Source: Corbicula japonica
Taxonomy: Eukaryota > Mollusca > Bivalvia > Venerida > Cyrenidae
Length of the DNA: 64,000 bases
Assembly (NCBI GenBank): GCA_038501625.1
Contig: JAZAYU010000008.1
Coordinates: 8,990,938 to 9,054,937, forward strand
Reading direction: 5' to 3'
Within the stretch, counting starts at the first letter, position 1. Each line of letters opens with the position of its first letter. Of this stretch, positions 52,820-64,000 are shown one piece after another. A program made the position numbers and the translations under genes. The notes beneath the pieces were generated by a model. The model did no database searches. It saw nothing but the letters and a program-made list of their open reading frames with translations, and was not told the origin of the DNA.

Positions 52820-53515
52820 TTGGATAATATTTATTTGAGATTTGGTTCCTCTATTTATAAACAAGTAATAGGCATATCAATGGGTACTAATTGTGCACCC
52901 CTTGTTGCTGATATGTTTTTATACTGTTATGAAAGAGACTTTATGTTATCTCTTTCTACCGAACATGAAGATGATATTATTACAGCTTTTAACAACACCT
53001 CTAGGTACCTTGATGATTTATTAAATATAGATAATAACCACTTTTCATCACCGGTTAATAAGATTTATCCTAAAGAACTACAGCTGAATAAAGCGAACAC
53101 TTCAGAAAAGCAAGCAAACTTTCTTGATCTAAATCTGTCCATTGAAAATGGTTACGTCACTACTAAAATATATGATAAAAGAGATGATTTTAATTTTAAT
53201 ATAGTAAATGTTCCGTTTGAAGACGGCGATGTTCCTCCTGCAACATCTTACGGGGTTTATATCTCGCAGCTTGTTCGGTTTTCAAGAGCTTGCAACGATG
53301 TGAATTATTTCAATGAACGTAAACTTTGCATTACAGAAAAACTAATAAAACAAGGTTATCGGTATCACAAATTAAGGAAAACCTTTTGCAAGTTTTATCG
53401 CCGATACCCAGATCTAATTCATAAACACCGGTGCAGTTTAAATCACTATTTCAACAAGGTATTTCACGGCCAGTTTTTTGGAATTTTTAATAAAATGATA
53501 AACTTAAGAAGATAA
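52820..53515 (+). CDS. Reverse transcriptase fragment of element P5
   Basis: 231 open codons. Motifs: MGTNCAPLVADMFLYCYE, the active-site box RYLDDLLNID, FLDLNLSIENGYVTTKIYDK, and GYRYHKLRKTFCKFYRRYPD. The start is not a true gene start: homology continues upstream in another frame because of a base loss near 52760. The end NKMINLRR is also a frameshift product, since P1 reads FYGDLIYKLKKIKGN at that point. A copy-and-paste polymerase remnant; element class uncertain (possibly Penelope-like). Confidence 0.75.
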   Translation: MDNIYLRFGSSIYKQVIGISMGTNCAPLVADMFLYCYERDFMLSLSTEHEDDIITAFNNTSRYLDDLLNIDNNHFSSPVNKIYPKELQLNKANTSEKQANFLDLNLSIENGYVTTKIYDKRDDFNFNIVNVPFEDGDVPPATSYGVYISQLVRFSRACNDVNYFNERKLCITEKLIKQGYRYHKLRKTFCKFYRRYPDLIHKHRCSLNHYFNKVFHGQFFGIFNKMINLRR

Positions 53516-54108
53516 AAGGCAATGTTAATTTCTCACGGTTATTCGTAAAAACCATCTGTAAATTCAAAAAGAAAGGTTACCAACATGATATTTTACAGCG
53601 CTCTGCAGGCCTGGTGATTAACCCACCTACAGTTGATCATTATGCTTCCCTCTTTGGTTGCACGACGGTGGCAGGGGTTTAAGAGTTTATGAAGGTATAT
53701 GGGAAAATCTTTTCTTTAAATAACCTAGAAGCTCGATCTGTTTCTTTTGTCCCTGTCATCGTGCTCTTGCTGATTTTACTGCAGGTGCTCTGGTCTCGGT
53801 AAGATCATTGAGTACCCACCCTTTGGCTTTGCAGTGTTATTAGCTTCTTACGTTTGTGTGCTTTTGCTTGCATCATTGTTGAGCCGATGGGTGGGTTGGA
53901 TTTATTTCACCAAGACAATTTGTACTTGTTTTGTGATACGAGAACCTGTTAGGGCAAGTGTGAGGTTGGTGCACCCTAGAACCTGGTTTAAATACCCAGT
54001 GGCAATTTGTTTTGCCACTGACCGTTCCAAGGCGGTATCCCAAAAGGTTCTCTTTTTCGTTAAATGTTTGTGGCGTCCTATTTGAATTGACATACTTATA
54101 ACAAAGAT

Positions 54109-54109
<1 letters not shown>

Positions 54110-54179
<70 letters not shown>
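54110..54179. repeat. (CT)n microsatellite
   Basis: About 35 CT units without interruption inside the tail of P5. Open frames reading RERERE on the minus strand are artefacts of this tract. Confidence 0.97.
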
Positions 54180-54183
<4 letters not shown>

Positions 54184-54394
54184 CTCTTCTTTTTCGCTGC
54201 GTGGGGAGGCTGTGTTTTGTGAGTGTGGCGATTCCATATATGCATATATTACTTTATAATCAAGTTATAACCATAACTTAACTTTTATTTTAAACTGCAA
54301 TTGAATTTCTATACATAAACAATAATTTTCAAAAGCCAAAGCCTTCTTGGAAGGAAAGGGTTAAGGTACTGCGCCTTTCGCTATTGATTTGCCA

Positions 54395-54490
54395 TAGACA
54401 AAAAGAGAACAAGAAATATCTTTAAAAAAGATAAACGGCGTTGATGGAAAAGATTTTTATATATAAGAAAGAAAGAAATAAAGACCGTGC
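54395..54490 (-). repeat. Dispersed repeat paired with 44665-44765
   Basis: Contains TAAACGGCGTTGATGGAAAA and AAGAAATATCTTTAAAAAAG; the same sequence lies inverted at 44665-44765 in intron 1 of gene 2. Confidence 0.7.
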
Positions 54491-54691
54491 AAAAATTTCG
54501 TCTGGTGATAATACGTCGATTAAAGAAGACTGTCTAACATTAACTGTACATTCAGTTTCAATAAAATACCTCTTGTAGAGTTAGCACTAATGATGAATAA
54601 ATGTCATTAAAATACAATAAATGAAAATAATAACAACTTGTTACAAGAGCGAAATCTACCAACTTTTACGTAAATTAACTTTAAAAGAAAG

Positions 54692-54763
54692 TGTCCCTCC
54701 CGAGTATTGAACCCGGGGCCTCCGCTTGAGAGGCGAGTGTGATAACCACTACACCAAGGCGTT
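54692..54763 (-). pseudogene. tRNA-like pseudogene (Glu-type CTC anticodon)
   Basis: D-arm GTGTAGTGGTTATCA, anticodon loop CTCTCAA (anticodon CTC), T arm CCGGG/TTCAATA/CTCGG are present with boxes A and B. The acceptor stem (AACGCCT against GAGGGAC) does not pair and the anticodon stem has a mismatch, so this is a relic or SINE head rather than a working tRNA. Confidence 0.6.
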
Positions 54764-55462
54764 TTGAATATCTGGACTTGAAATTAACAATCAGTATCAA
54801 AGGAACTAGAAAGGAACCAGTAAGAACCAGAAATATCTGCACTTCTCTGTCGTTTTACACTGTGTATTGTACTCGAGTGTTTACCTGACACCTATGAATA
54901 TTCCATATAAAATCGTATTTAAGCCATCAATTGACTTAATTGGTTATTTATACCGTAAATATCCTTTTCTCCAATACAATTAACGCTTTTTAAAACGAAA
55001 ATGCCCGAACATAAAGCGCCAGGTAAATACTTACACACAATATAAATATCGTTACGGTAATCATTAACAAGACCCACTAATAACCAATCAAAATAATCTA
55101 TTTGATTTTCCCGCTGCATAATAAATTGTATCTACAATATTTCATTGGTCGAAAAACTAGGTCAAAAGTGAGCTTAGACAGCTAACGCCGAAAAATATAA
55201 AAATCTCTCGAACGACACAATGCAGTTCCACCAAACTTTGCAAAAATAAATGTTATTAAGAGGTTGCAAACATTGCAAATGGCGAAAACTAGCTAAAATT
55301 TCAAAAATGAATTTTGGGGGGAATACTTATTGCCACCTAGATTTTAGTAAAGAAATGTATTTAGCTATGGATGTAGTAAATGTTTGCAAGCTCAATTTAG
55401 TCTAATTCGTGTTCTAATTGCCAAGCACTTACTAAAACAAAAGCAAAACCGTTCGCATGAGA

Positions 55463-55766
55463 ACTCTGAAATTCATGAACAATATACCAAAGCAACTCAT
55501 ACCTGAAATAAGTATATGCTGGTCTACAATGTTTAGTGCCAATTCGTCAAAATAATGTTAGGGTTTTCAAGAAATTCAAGAAAAACCTTACTTCCTGGTT
55601 CAAAGTGAAAGTAGAATCACTTTCACTTTGAACCAGGAAGTAAGATTTCCTTGAATTTCTTAAAACCCTAACATTATTTTGACGAATTGGCACTAAACAT
55701 TTTAGACCAGCATATACTTATTTCAGGTATGAGTTGCTTTGGTATATTGTTCATGAATTTCAGAGT
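55463..55766. repeat. 300-bp near-perfect inverted repeat (foldback)
   Basis: Two arms of about 145 bases, mirror-symmetric around 55615, containing CCTTACTTCCTGGTTCAAAG and GGTCTACAATGTTTAGTGCC and their inverses. The left arm continues into sequence shared with 23500-23815 (inverted), so it belongs to a dispersed family. Confidence 0.82.
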
Positions 55767-56551
55767 GGCATAAGCAATATAATTTGAATGTTTGATGAAA
55801 AAAATATTAAGAAATGACAAAACTCCATCAAATGTGACCTCACTTTGAGAATTTGGCATCATCTCGAGCGTGTTGTCATAAGCAATATAATTTGCAAGTT
55901 TGATAAAGAAATATTAAGAAATGGCAAAGTAATAGCCAACGTTAAGTTTTCGTGACGGACTGACGGACCGACGGACAAAGCGGTCCCTATGTATCGTCAT
56001 TTCTTCGAAAGGGCGACACAAAAATGTTTTTTCTCTTCACAATTGAAAGTTCTTTACAAGAACCTTTGATATTGTTGTCTGTATCATTTCACGCATGTTG
56101 ACATTTTAATAGATGTTTTGTGCTGCTTCCTTTCTGTGATAAATTGCAAAAAGCATTTTAGGGATTTGTTCTGGGTCTAACTATTTTTCTCTATTTTTCT
56201 AACTTTTCCTGATGTATGCAAATAATCATACACTTATAGCATTTATTTGTGCAAAGTTAAATGGAAGTACATTGTGCCTTTTGAGAGATTTTTATATTTT
56301 TCTTTTTTGTCTATGGCAAAGCAATCGGGAGGTGCGAAATACCTTAAAATAAGTCAACAAAAAAGTGACAGATCAGTACAGACACTTGTGTATATAATTT
56401 TTATAAGAAAATTGACAACACTGGAGAATATGAAGGTAAAACAATCAGGCTGACTTTTTAACTCTTTCTATACAAAAGAATAATTTTTTAGCCTTCTTGG
56501 GAATAGATGGACATTATACATTTGAGGTTCATTGAAGCATAACTTTAATTA

Positions 56552-57833
56552 TCCCCCGCCGCATAGCGGCTGGGGGATATAGGAATGGTCTTCGTCCGTC
56601 CGTGCGCGCACATTTCGTGTTCGGTCCATAACTTTTCAACCCCTAGAAGGATTTTCATGAAACTTTAGGCAAATGTTCTCCCAATCAAGACGACGTGCAG
56701 AATCCATGTTCCAACATGCTAGGCTCAATGTCATGGTCACTAGAACAGATTAAAGCAAAACTTTTGTTATCGCAATAGAGGTCACATTTTTTTGTCCGAT
56801 TGTCATCAAATTTGATATGAATATTAATATTGATGATCTCTACTCAAATTATTAAAATCATGTTCTTGAATTGCCAAGGGGCCCGCAATGGGGATTTAAA
56901 TTTTTTAAATTTAAATTCTGTTTATAACCTTTGATTTTCTACAGTTATCAAACAGATTTTGACACAAACTTTATACCATCTTAAAATTCAATCTTTTCTG
57001 AACAATTCATTCACTGGTTGTTCAGCGATAAAATTTGAAACAACAATTTTAGTAGCAGAGTGAAAATTTCAAGTATCAAAATTCCAATATTTCTACCTGT
57101 CTTCAGCTATATTTAGATTCAATCTCTTTAAGATGTGGATGCGTTATGTTGCTGGTCAATGACCTAGTGAACTTTGCTGCTTAGATCTGTGTTTTGCAAT
57201 ATTAAGAACTTTGCTCTGGAAGATTTTATATTGTAAATTTTGTCATTTTCTATGGATACTGACCAAATAAACTTTCTTACTTTATAGCACTTTGAAAATC
57301 AGGCTTTCCTGAATATTTTATTCACTGTTTGTATGTAAAACAACAACAACAACAACAAATTTGTAGCACATTCTAAAAATGTTAAGACTAAATTTAAGAG
57401 AGGTCTCAGGTGTATACAGTGTATGTATATCATGAAACTTAAGTGAAATGTTCAGTTCATGAACCTGAACCCCTGGATTGAATATCATGAAACTGAAGTT
57501 AAATGTTCAGTTCATGAACATGATGTGCTGAACCCATGTTCCAACCTGGCTGGCTCAAGATCAAGGCCGCCTGTGGTGTTTGAGCATATGGTGTCCGGTC
57601 CACAACTTTTCAATCCTTAGAAGGAATTTCATGAAACTTTAGTCAAACTTTCTCCCCATGAAGACGCCGTGCAGAACCCATGTTTCAACATGGCCGCCTC
57701 AATGTCAAGGTCACCAGTGGTGTTTTTTTAAGCCTTGGAGGAATTTCATGAAAGTTGCATGCTTTGGAGAACATGTGTCTATTTGCTATTAACCATCCTT
57801 AACCTTTCCCACATTCAAATCTGCGGCGGGGGA
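56552..57833. mobile_element. 1.3-kb non-autonomous element with TCCCCCGCCGCA termini and TA flanks
   Basis: TCCCCCGCCGCA at the left and its exact inverse at the right are bordered by TA (56550-56551; 57834-57835). The left end also forms a local hairpin (CCGCATAGCGG). The interior holds a diverged internal duplication (CATAACTTTTCAACCCCTAGA and CACAACTTTTCAATCCTTAG), and no transposase. Confidence 0.75.
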
Positions 57834-58929
57834 TATTGCTGTCGTTCCGACTGCCTTGTTTAACTTTTATCCATTAAGTGGTTATTTAAAAAAAAACAAT
57901 TTTAGAAAACTATTCAAATATTTTTCAGATTATCCTAATAAAAAAATTCTAAAGTTATCTCAATTTATTGAACAAACAGTTGTTGCAAATTATCAAACAA
58001 TATTGTTTTATTACCTCCCTTTATTTGACTTTGCCTTTTGAAAATTATTGTTTTTGTAAATACACCTTCTTTTGCATACCCTCTTTTCCATAAGAGTTTG
58101 AAGACCCTCTTTTCAAACTGGAAAACTGACCACAAAAGTCAGTTGAAGAATTCTTGTTCTTAGTCGAGCATGTTGTTCCCGAAGAGGGGGGGGGGGTCCA
58201 TCTTGACGTTTTAGACGACCGTACCAAATATAAGCCCTCTAATCCGTGCAGTTGGTGAATAAAATTTAATGATCTTTAACATTTTAACAAGAATTCTGCA
58301 AGGAAGTGAAAATTTGTTTTTGTTATGTTACCCTTAATACAAAGAACACTGATACAAAGTTGTAAGAGAATCGGATAAAAACTTAGTTAAATGGCACCCG
58401 CCAAGTTTTCACCAATCTCTAAGTTAAGTTTTGTCCTTGAAAAATCCAGCAAAAACGAAGAAGTCAAAAGCAGTATCAAAGCAATAATAGGAGGTTTATC
58501 TGAATATAGGATTCTGATCCAAAATAAAGGAAAAATATAGGAATAAAGGAATCGGTTGACAGCTTTCAATGGTACATTTAGGACTTAATCAATAACAAAA
58601 GGTGTGGCTTAAAGTAAAGCAACCTAAAGGCGTGGTTAGCTATGAACAGCGTTATGTCTATTATACTTTCCCGCTACTTTTCAAAGGAAATAGCATTCGC
58701 CGCGTCACGCGTTTGATGCTTTGGTCGCAAGCCAAAAACTAACCGAAATTGAAATTTGTTGTGTTTTTTTTTTTTTTACAAAAACTGTAGGTTGTTTCTA
58801 TGAAGGTGATTTTCGTCGAATTTTCATTCGGAGAGCATTACGATCATTGCTGTGAAATAACTTTAAAGTGCGAATGCAAATAATAGTTATGGGCCGGATA
58901 TGATTTTGCTTTAGGTCACACTGTAAATT

Positions 58930-59560
58930 TGGCCCTCTATAACTATAACTTTGTTATTGGAATTCGCAATTAAATTATTTGCCAGAAATGATTTTCTAAC
59001 CAGCAGACGTGTCGTGCGCAATATTAAGGTCATCACCTTAAAGGTCAAGGTAACAGAATCACCTTGAAGCAAAATCGTGTCCGGCCCATAACTTTTTTAT
59101 TTATAGATGGATTTTAAAATTATTTCACAGGAATGAACACCACAATTGTTGAGAAGACTTATTGCGCGCGACACGTCTGCTCGCAATCTCTTTCGCAGAG
59201 TTGTCGTTCCTTACACTCACTTTACATCTCTGCGAAAGGCCCAACGTCAAGATTTTTGACCAAACTAAGAAGGTTCGTTGTATAACACTCATACTTATGA
59301 AATTGAAAGCTTGAGGAAAAGCAAATGACTGAAATCTTCAATAACTTTCATTAAAACCGGAGAAACCCAAGTTATTGTGAATGTAAATGTTGAACTATTT
59401 CTTTGAGGTAAAGTAAAAGTAGTTGAAAGTAGTCACAGCCTGTAACAGAGGTGAATGTAATGAGCCGATAGTGTAAGAGAGTGTCTGCTCGTATGAAAAT
59501 CATTTCTGGCAAATAATTTCATTGCGAATTCCAGTAACAAAGTTATAGTTATAGACAACG
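58930..59560. repeat. Nested inverted repeats
   Basis: An outer pair of about 60 bases (58936-58995 and 59493-59554; AAATTATTTGCCAGAAATGA and inverse), an inner pair (AGCAGACGTGTCGTGCGCAA near 59002 and inverse near 59161), and a small CTTTCGCAGAG hairpin near 59200. Probably a foldback element disrupted by later insertions. Confidence 0.7.
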
Positions 59561-60065
59561 CAGCGGCTATATGCTCCCGCGAATTTTCGTTCTGGAAGCA
59601 TAATAATCGGCCAAACAAATTTAATACCGCGCAGAAATCATTTTACCCTACTCGATTTGAAAAGGAACTCAAAAACTGATATATCGGTATATTTAGTAAT
59701 TATATCAAATTATACTTGAAATATTTAGTCAAATATACCTTTTTGTGCAGACAACATAATCCAGTTATAAGCGAAATTAAGTGTCCTAACTACATTTCTA
59801 ACAAACTAAGAAACAACTCATTTTCTGTTGCGATTTGAGAGCGATGCATATAATGTGATCACATCTTGGAAATTAAATAACGATATGATGTATACAATAC
59901 AAAAACGTTTTGCGAGTGACGAATCAACTATTTCTATCATAGAAACTCCATGCAAATATTCAGTACAAAAAAAATTGTAACGAAATGCATGCTAAAATAC
60001 AAAAGCATGCTAAAATATAGAAGTTTACGGACCTGGTCGACTCGCCGAGACGAAACTAAAATGAC

Positions 60066-60083
60066 GCACCCCCCCCCCCACCC

Positions 60084-60114
<31 letters not shown>
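60066..60114. repeat. Poly-C / (CA)n tract
   Basis: C runs interrupted by single A, followed by eight CA units. Other mononucleotide C or G runs are at 17427-17457, 30097-30110 and 58187-58197. Confidence 0.95.
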
Positions 60115-60840
60115 CTTTTTGGAGAAAAATCTCGGAAACCTCGGCCCGTTTGTCAATGTCTTGTACCCTAGATCTTTGTGCTTTTGTTTTTTATGTAAGG
60201 TTAATAAATATCTTGCTAATGTTTCTTTGAAATGCTTTGATCAATAATAAAACTTGATACAAATTAAACAAGGTTGAAACACTGATTTGATTTGTATATC
60301 CTTTGTTCATTCCATATTGCAGATTAATCACAGACCACCATATACCCATCCACTGGTTCGTTCTTCATTCCGTCTGTCTGTACGTCCGTTCGTCCATCGT
60401 CCGTGTTGTCCATCAACCGAATGTCACACTGTCGGTTCTAACAATCAGAAAATCTCACAGTAAGTCCGAAACTTCTAGCTTAAATAGCTTCTTTCTCTTC
60501 ACTTCTATATTATAACAGGACTAGAAATGTGTCCATCGGACACGGATGCCCCCGCTATGCATCGTTTTCAGACACTTCAGTGCAATGATGGGAATAATAG
60601 CATTTCAAAGACAGTAATTATAAGAATATGCATTAACGTGATGATGAAGTAAATTATTTGTATTTGTGGCACTGTTGTCTTCTCATTTAGGAAATGTCTG
60701 TGAAGAAGTTGGCGGTAATGCAATGAAAATATTTTTTTTTAAAAACAACATATATACATGTTGGTATTTTGCAAAGCTTTTGTTTCCCCTTCAAAACAGT
60801 TACATTTTTAAGCATTAAGTTATCATTTTCTTTTTAAGGC

Positions 60841-60924
60841 AAGTGTTTAAAAAACTAGCGGTAAGGTAAGCTATTAATAATCAAGTGTTTAAAAAACTAG
60901 CGGTAAGGTAAGCTATTAATAATC
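60841..60924 (+). repeat. Perfect 42-bp tandem duplication
   Basis: The 42 bases at 60841-60882 are repeated without change at 60883-60924 (each contains CTAGCGGTAAGGTAAGCTAT). A recent event. Confidence 0.95.
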
Positions 60925-61089
60925 ATTCTTAACCATTGTATCACGTTGCAATAAACGCAAGTAGACTCCCTAATAATAAGACCATTCCACTATTAAGACA
61001 ACTTTTTAAAAGGGTACTGGTGTTTTTAGCAGGATTTTAACAGCATACCCATATTATTGTTCACTAACATACCCATATTATTGTTCACA

Positions 61090-62945
61090 ATAATGTACTT
61101 TTTAAGGAACTTCAGGCATGGGTATTGTACTTGACCCACCGTCTTGTCATAGTGAACATTTGTGCAAAGTTATTTTGAAATCCCTTCATTCATAAAGAAG
61201 TTATAGCCCGAACAAGTAAATTCAAGAATATGTAACAGTGACCTTGACCTTGGACCTTCAAGCTTGGGTATTTTGTTGACACACCGCCTTGTCGTGGTAA
61301 ACATTTGTGCCAAGTTATTTTGAAATCCCTCCATTCATAACAATATAACAGCCCGGACAACAGAATTCTATTTTTAGTAACAGTGACCTTGATCTTTGAC
61401 CTACAGGCATGGGCATGGTACGCAACTCACCGCCCTGTCATGGTGAACATTTCTGCCAAGTTATTTTGAAATCCCTTCATTCATAAAGAAGTTATAGCCC
61501 GAACAAGTAATTCAAGTATATGTCACAGTGACCTTGACCTTGGTTCTTCAGGCTTGGGTATTGTGCGGACACACCGCCTTGTCATGGTGAACATTTGTGC
61601 CAAGTTATTTTGAATCCCTCCATTCATAACAAAGTAACAGCCCAGACAACAAATTCTATTTTTAGTAACAGTGACCTTGATCTTTGACCTACAGGCATGG
61701 GCATGGTACGCAACTCACCGCCCTGTCATGGTGAACATTTGTGTCAAGTTATTTTGAAATCCCTCCATTCATAACGAAGTTACAGCCCAGACAAGAAAAT
61801 TCTATTTTTAGTAACAGTGACGTTGACCTTGGACCTACAAGCTTGGGTATTGTGCGGACACACCGCCTTGTCATGGTGAACATTTGTGCAAAGTTATTTT
61901 GAATCCCTCCATTCATAACAAAGTAACAGCCCGGACAACAAAATTCTATTTTTAGTAACAGTTACCTTGATCTTTGACCTACAGGCATGGGCATGGTACG
62001 CAACTCACCGCCCTGTCATGGTGAACATTTGTGTCAAGTTATTTTGAAATCCCTCCATTCATAACGAAGTTACAGCCCAGACAACAAAATTCTATTTTTA
62101 GTAACAGTTACCTTGATCTTTGACCTACAGGCATGGGCATGGTACGCAACTCACCGCCCTGTCATGGTGAACATTTGTGCCAAGTTATTTTGAAATCCCT
62201 TCATTCATAAAGAAGTTATAGCCCGAACAAGAAAATTCAAGTATATGCCACAGTGACCTCTACCTTGGTTCTTCAGGCTTGGGTATTGTGCGGACACACC
62301 GCCTTGTCATGGTGAACATTTGTGCCAAGTTATTTTGAATCCCTCCATTCATAACAAAGTAACAGCCCAGACAACAAAATTCTATTTTTAGTAACAGTGA
62401 CCTTGATCTTCGACCTACAGGCATGGGCATGGTACGCAACTCACCGCCCTGTCATGGTGAACATTTGTGTCAAGTTATTTTGAAATCCCTCCATTCATAA
62501 CGAAGTTACAGCCCAGACAAGAAAATTCTATTTTTAGTAACAGTGACATTGGACCTACAAGCTTGGGTATTGTGCGGACACACCGCCTTGTCATGGTGAA
62601 CATTTGTGCCAAGTTATCTTGAAATCCCTACGTTCGTAACAAAGTAACAGCCTGGACAAGAAAATTTTATTTTTAGTAACATTGACCTTGACCTTGGACC
62701 TACAGGCTTGGGTATTGTACATGACATACCGTCTTGATATGGTGAACAATTATACCAAGTTATTTTAAAATCCAATAAGAAATAACAAAGTTACAGAGCG
62801 GACACGATTTTGCAAGAAAATTCTTTTTTTAGTAACAGTGACCTTGACCTTGGAGCTACAGGCATGGGTATTGTGCGCGACACACTGCTATGTCATGGTA
62901 AACATTTGTGCCAATAAATATTGAAATCACTCCATTCGTAACGAA
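61090..62945 (+). repeat. 146-bp tandem array, about 13 units in two alternating forms
   Basis: Each unit has TGGTGAACATTTGTGCCAAGT, TTGAAATCCCTCCATTCATA, ATTTTTAGTAACAGTGACCT and a TGACCTTGACCTTGGACCTAC block. One form reads GGCATGGGCATGGTACGCAAC, the other GGCTTGGGTATTGTGCGGAC, and they tend to alternate. Outer units are more diverged than inner ones. Confidence 0.92.
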
Positions 62946-63367
62946 GTAAAGTTTAGTTTAAACATATTTTATTGCTCTATTTTATAAACTTTACACACAT
63001 GTAAATGTACAGTCGAATTAACAAAATAATATAGCAAATGGGTTGGGCCACAAGTTATGCCAACATTAGAGACGGCCCGTCCCAAAATTACAAATTTGTA
63101 AGTTTGTATAGTAATGACATCAACAAAAAGAGCAACGGCATGAAAAATAAACAAAGATATGGAAAAGAAGGGGAAAAACTGAATTTGGAAGTGACACGAT
63201 ACGGTACCCGACGAACCCGTCCACCCTTACCACCCCCACAGACGCCCTTTAGATTTGATCACATGATGATAAGACAAACATGTATAGTATATGTAAGTAC
63301 ATGTAGGAATATGCTATAACAATGCCAGTGCATGTGCCCAGAAGCCAGTGTAAGTAAGAAAGGGTCA

Positions 63368-64000
63368 CTAATTTCTAAATCTTCCCATTTGTTTGATAAA
63401 GTTTTGTAATTCTAGGAAAATAAAACTATTTTCTTCATCAGTCAGATTAGGATTTCCAAATAATAGGTCATCAATATTCAATGGATGAAATATACGGGTA
63501 GCCCTAAAGAAGTTTTGCCTTTGAGTTTCATAGCGATAACAATTAAATATATAATGTTCAGCATCTTCAAATTTGTTCCCGCAATCACAGCTGGGCGTTG
63601 AACGTATGAAATTATGATAAAGGTCGCCATGAAGATTGCTACAATGATTTCGTATCCTTGCATGATAAAGAGAATAAAGTCGTTCACCATCGAGATAGTA
63701 GGTTGGAACGGATGGCGCACGATATAAGTTTTTCATTTTTATCTTGAAACAGTGAAGTGATGGGGAATTTCTTATCGATAGGTCTAATTCATTCCACAGT
63801 TTGACGGCTGACGGAATAACGGATCTGGCGAATATTTCAGTTCGTCTTGCAATAACTGAAAGGTTATTTGAATTTCTTAGGTTGTAAGAGTGTGTTTCAT
63901 AAGAACTAGGTGGAATAATTTCGTTTAAGTAAGTAGGTAAGTTTCCATTGTGGTAATTATAAATAAGTGTAAGTTTTTGTATTTTCCTGCGATCAGCAAG
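63368..64000 (-). pseudogene. 3' end of a LINE ORF running off the right edge
   Basis: A single frame is open from the window edge to the stop at 63368: LADRRKIQKLTLIYNYHNGN, RNSNNLSVIARRTEIFARSV, AVKLWNELDLSIRNSPSLHC, then the cysteine knuckle CDCGNKFEDAEHYIFNCYRY. The pattern (..FF.R....WN.L......S...FK) is the thumb/C-terminal region of CR1/Jockey-type LINEs. The visible part has no internal stop, so the element could be intact to the right; otherwise it is a 5'-truncated copy. Confidence 0.78.

Larger units (their letters stand above)
52640..54248 (+). mobile_element. Retroelement P5 (reverse transcriptase) with (CT)n in its 3' tail
   Basis: Collinear with P1: coding part to about 53600, then a non-coding tail ending in a diverged GATTCCATATATGCATAT. 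The tail is interrupted by about 35 CT units (54110-54179), where P1 has only a short GAGAGAG tract. Frameshifts lie upstream of 52820 and near 53465. Confidence 0.72.

Noticed and set aside
53873..54237. Minus-strand open frames with RERERE tracts
   Set aside because: They are translations of the (CT)n microsatellite in the tail of a retroelement.
54692..54763. Functional tRNA-Glu gene
   Set aside because: Boxes A and B and the T arm are good, but the acceptor stem cannot pair and the anticodon stem has a mismatch.

Overview
This window looks like nuclear DNA from an invertebrate, most likely a bivalve or related mollusc. It is AT-rich, genes are split into many short exons, and there is a dense mixture of old LINE and other reverse-transcriptase fragments, tRNA-headed SINEs, foldback MITEs and minisatellites. 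Intron signals are eukaryotic (GTAAGT/AG) and no bacterial gene organisation is visible. The species cannot be named from the sequence alone.

The core is a tandem pair of paralogous genes on the minus strand. Gene 1 runs from a non-coding first exon at about 12,035 down past the left edge of the window; 13 coding exons are visible (11,839 to 163). Gene 2 runs from a matching non-coding first exon at about 50,570 down to a stop codon at 28,085, with 14 coding exons. Both encode a secreted protein: a signal peptide followed by two related domains of about 250 residues, each with a VRGILCD motif, resembling metazoan LolA-like/ependymin-like domains. Exon lengths and phases match one for one, including a GC-AG intron. 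The copies differ in three telling ways. Gene 1 has an extra PAN/apple-like cysteine exon (163-411, a phase 1-1 cassette) for which I see no counterpart in gene 2. Gene 2 has lost 17 codons from exon 8. Gene 2 also carries an in-frame TAA in exon 10, a 90-base exon that could be skipped without a frameshift.

Gene 2 has been inflated by insertions. Intron 8 holds a complete pogo/Tigger-like DNA transposon on the plus strand (33,633-36,241) with 23-bp inverted termini, TA target duplications, a spliced transposase gene and a C-terminal PHD-type zinc finger; its second catalytic aspartate is replaced by valine. Other introns hold a LINE fragment (47,090-48,272), a foldback MITE carrying a nested repeat (39,338-40,055), a GC-rich-ended MITE (41,287-41,508) and a 95-bp tandem repeat.

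The region between the genes (12,100-28,000) holds a higher-order minisatellite (14,366-16,060; four alternating spacer types) with a TTAA-flanked MITE inserted in it, two more TTAA-flanked elements (17,796-17,976; 20,215-21,381), and a reverse-transcriptase element (18,598-23,330) split by a nested 2.4-kb insertion. Right of gene 2 (50,600-64,000) I find only repeats: another copy of the RT element with a (CT)n expansion, a tRNA-like pseudogene, large inverted repeats, a TA-flanked MITE, a 146-bp tandem array, and the 3' end of a LINE ORF running off the right edge. No CRISPR array, operon or rRNA was seen.
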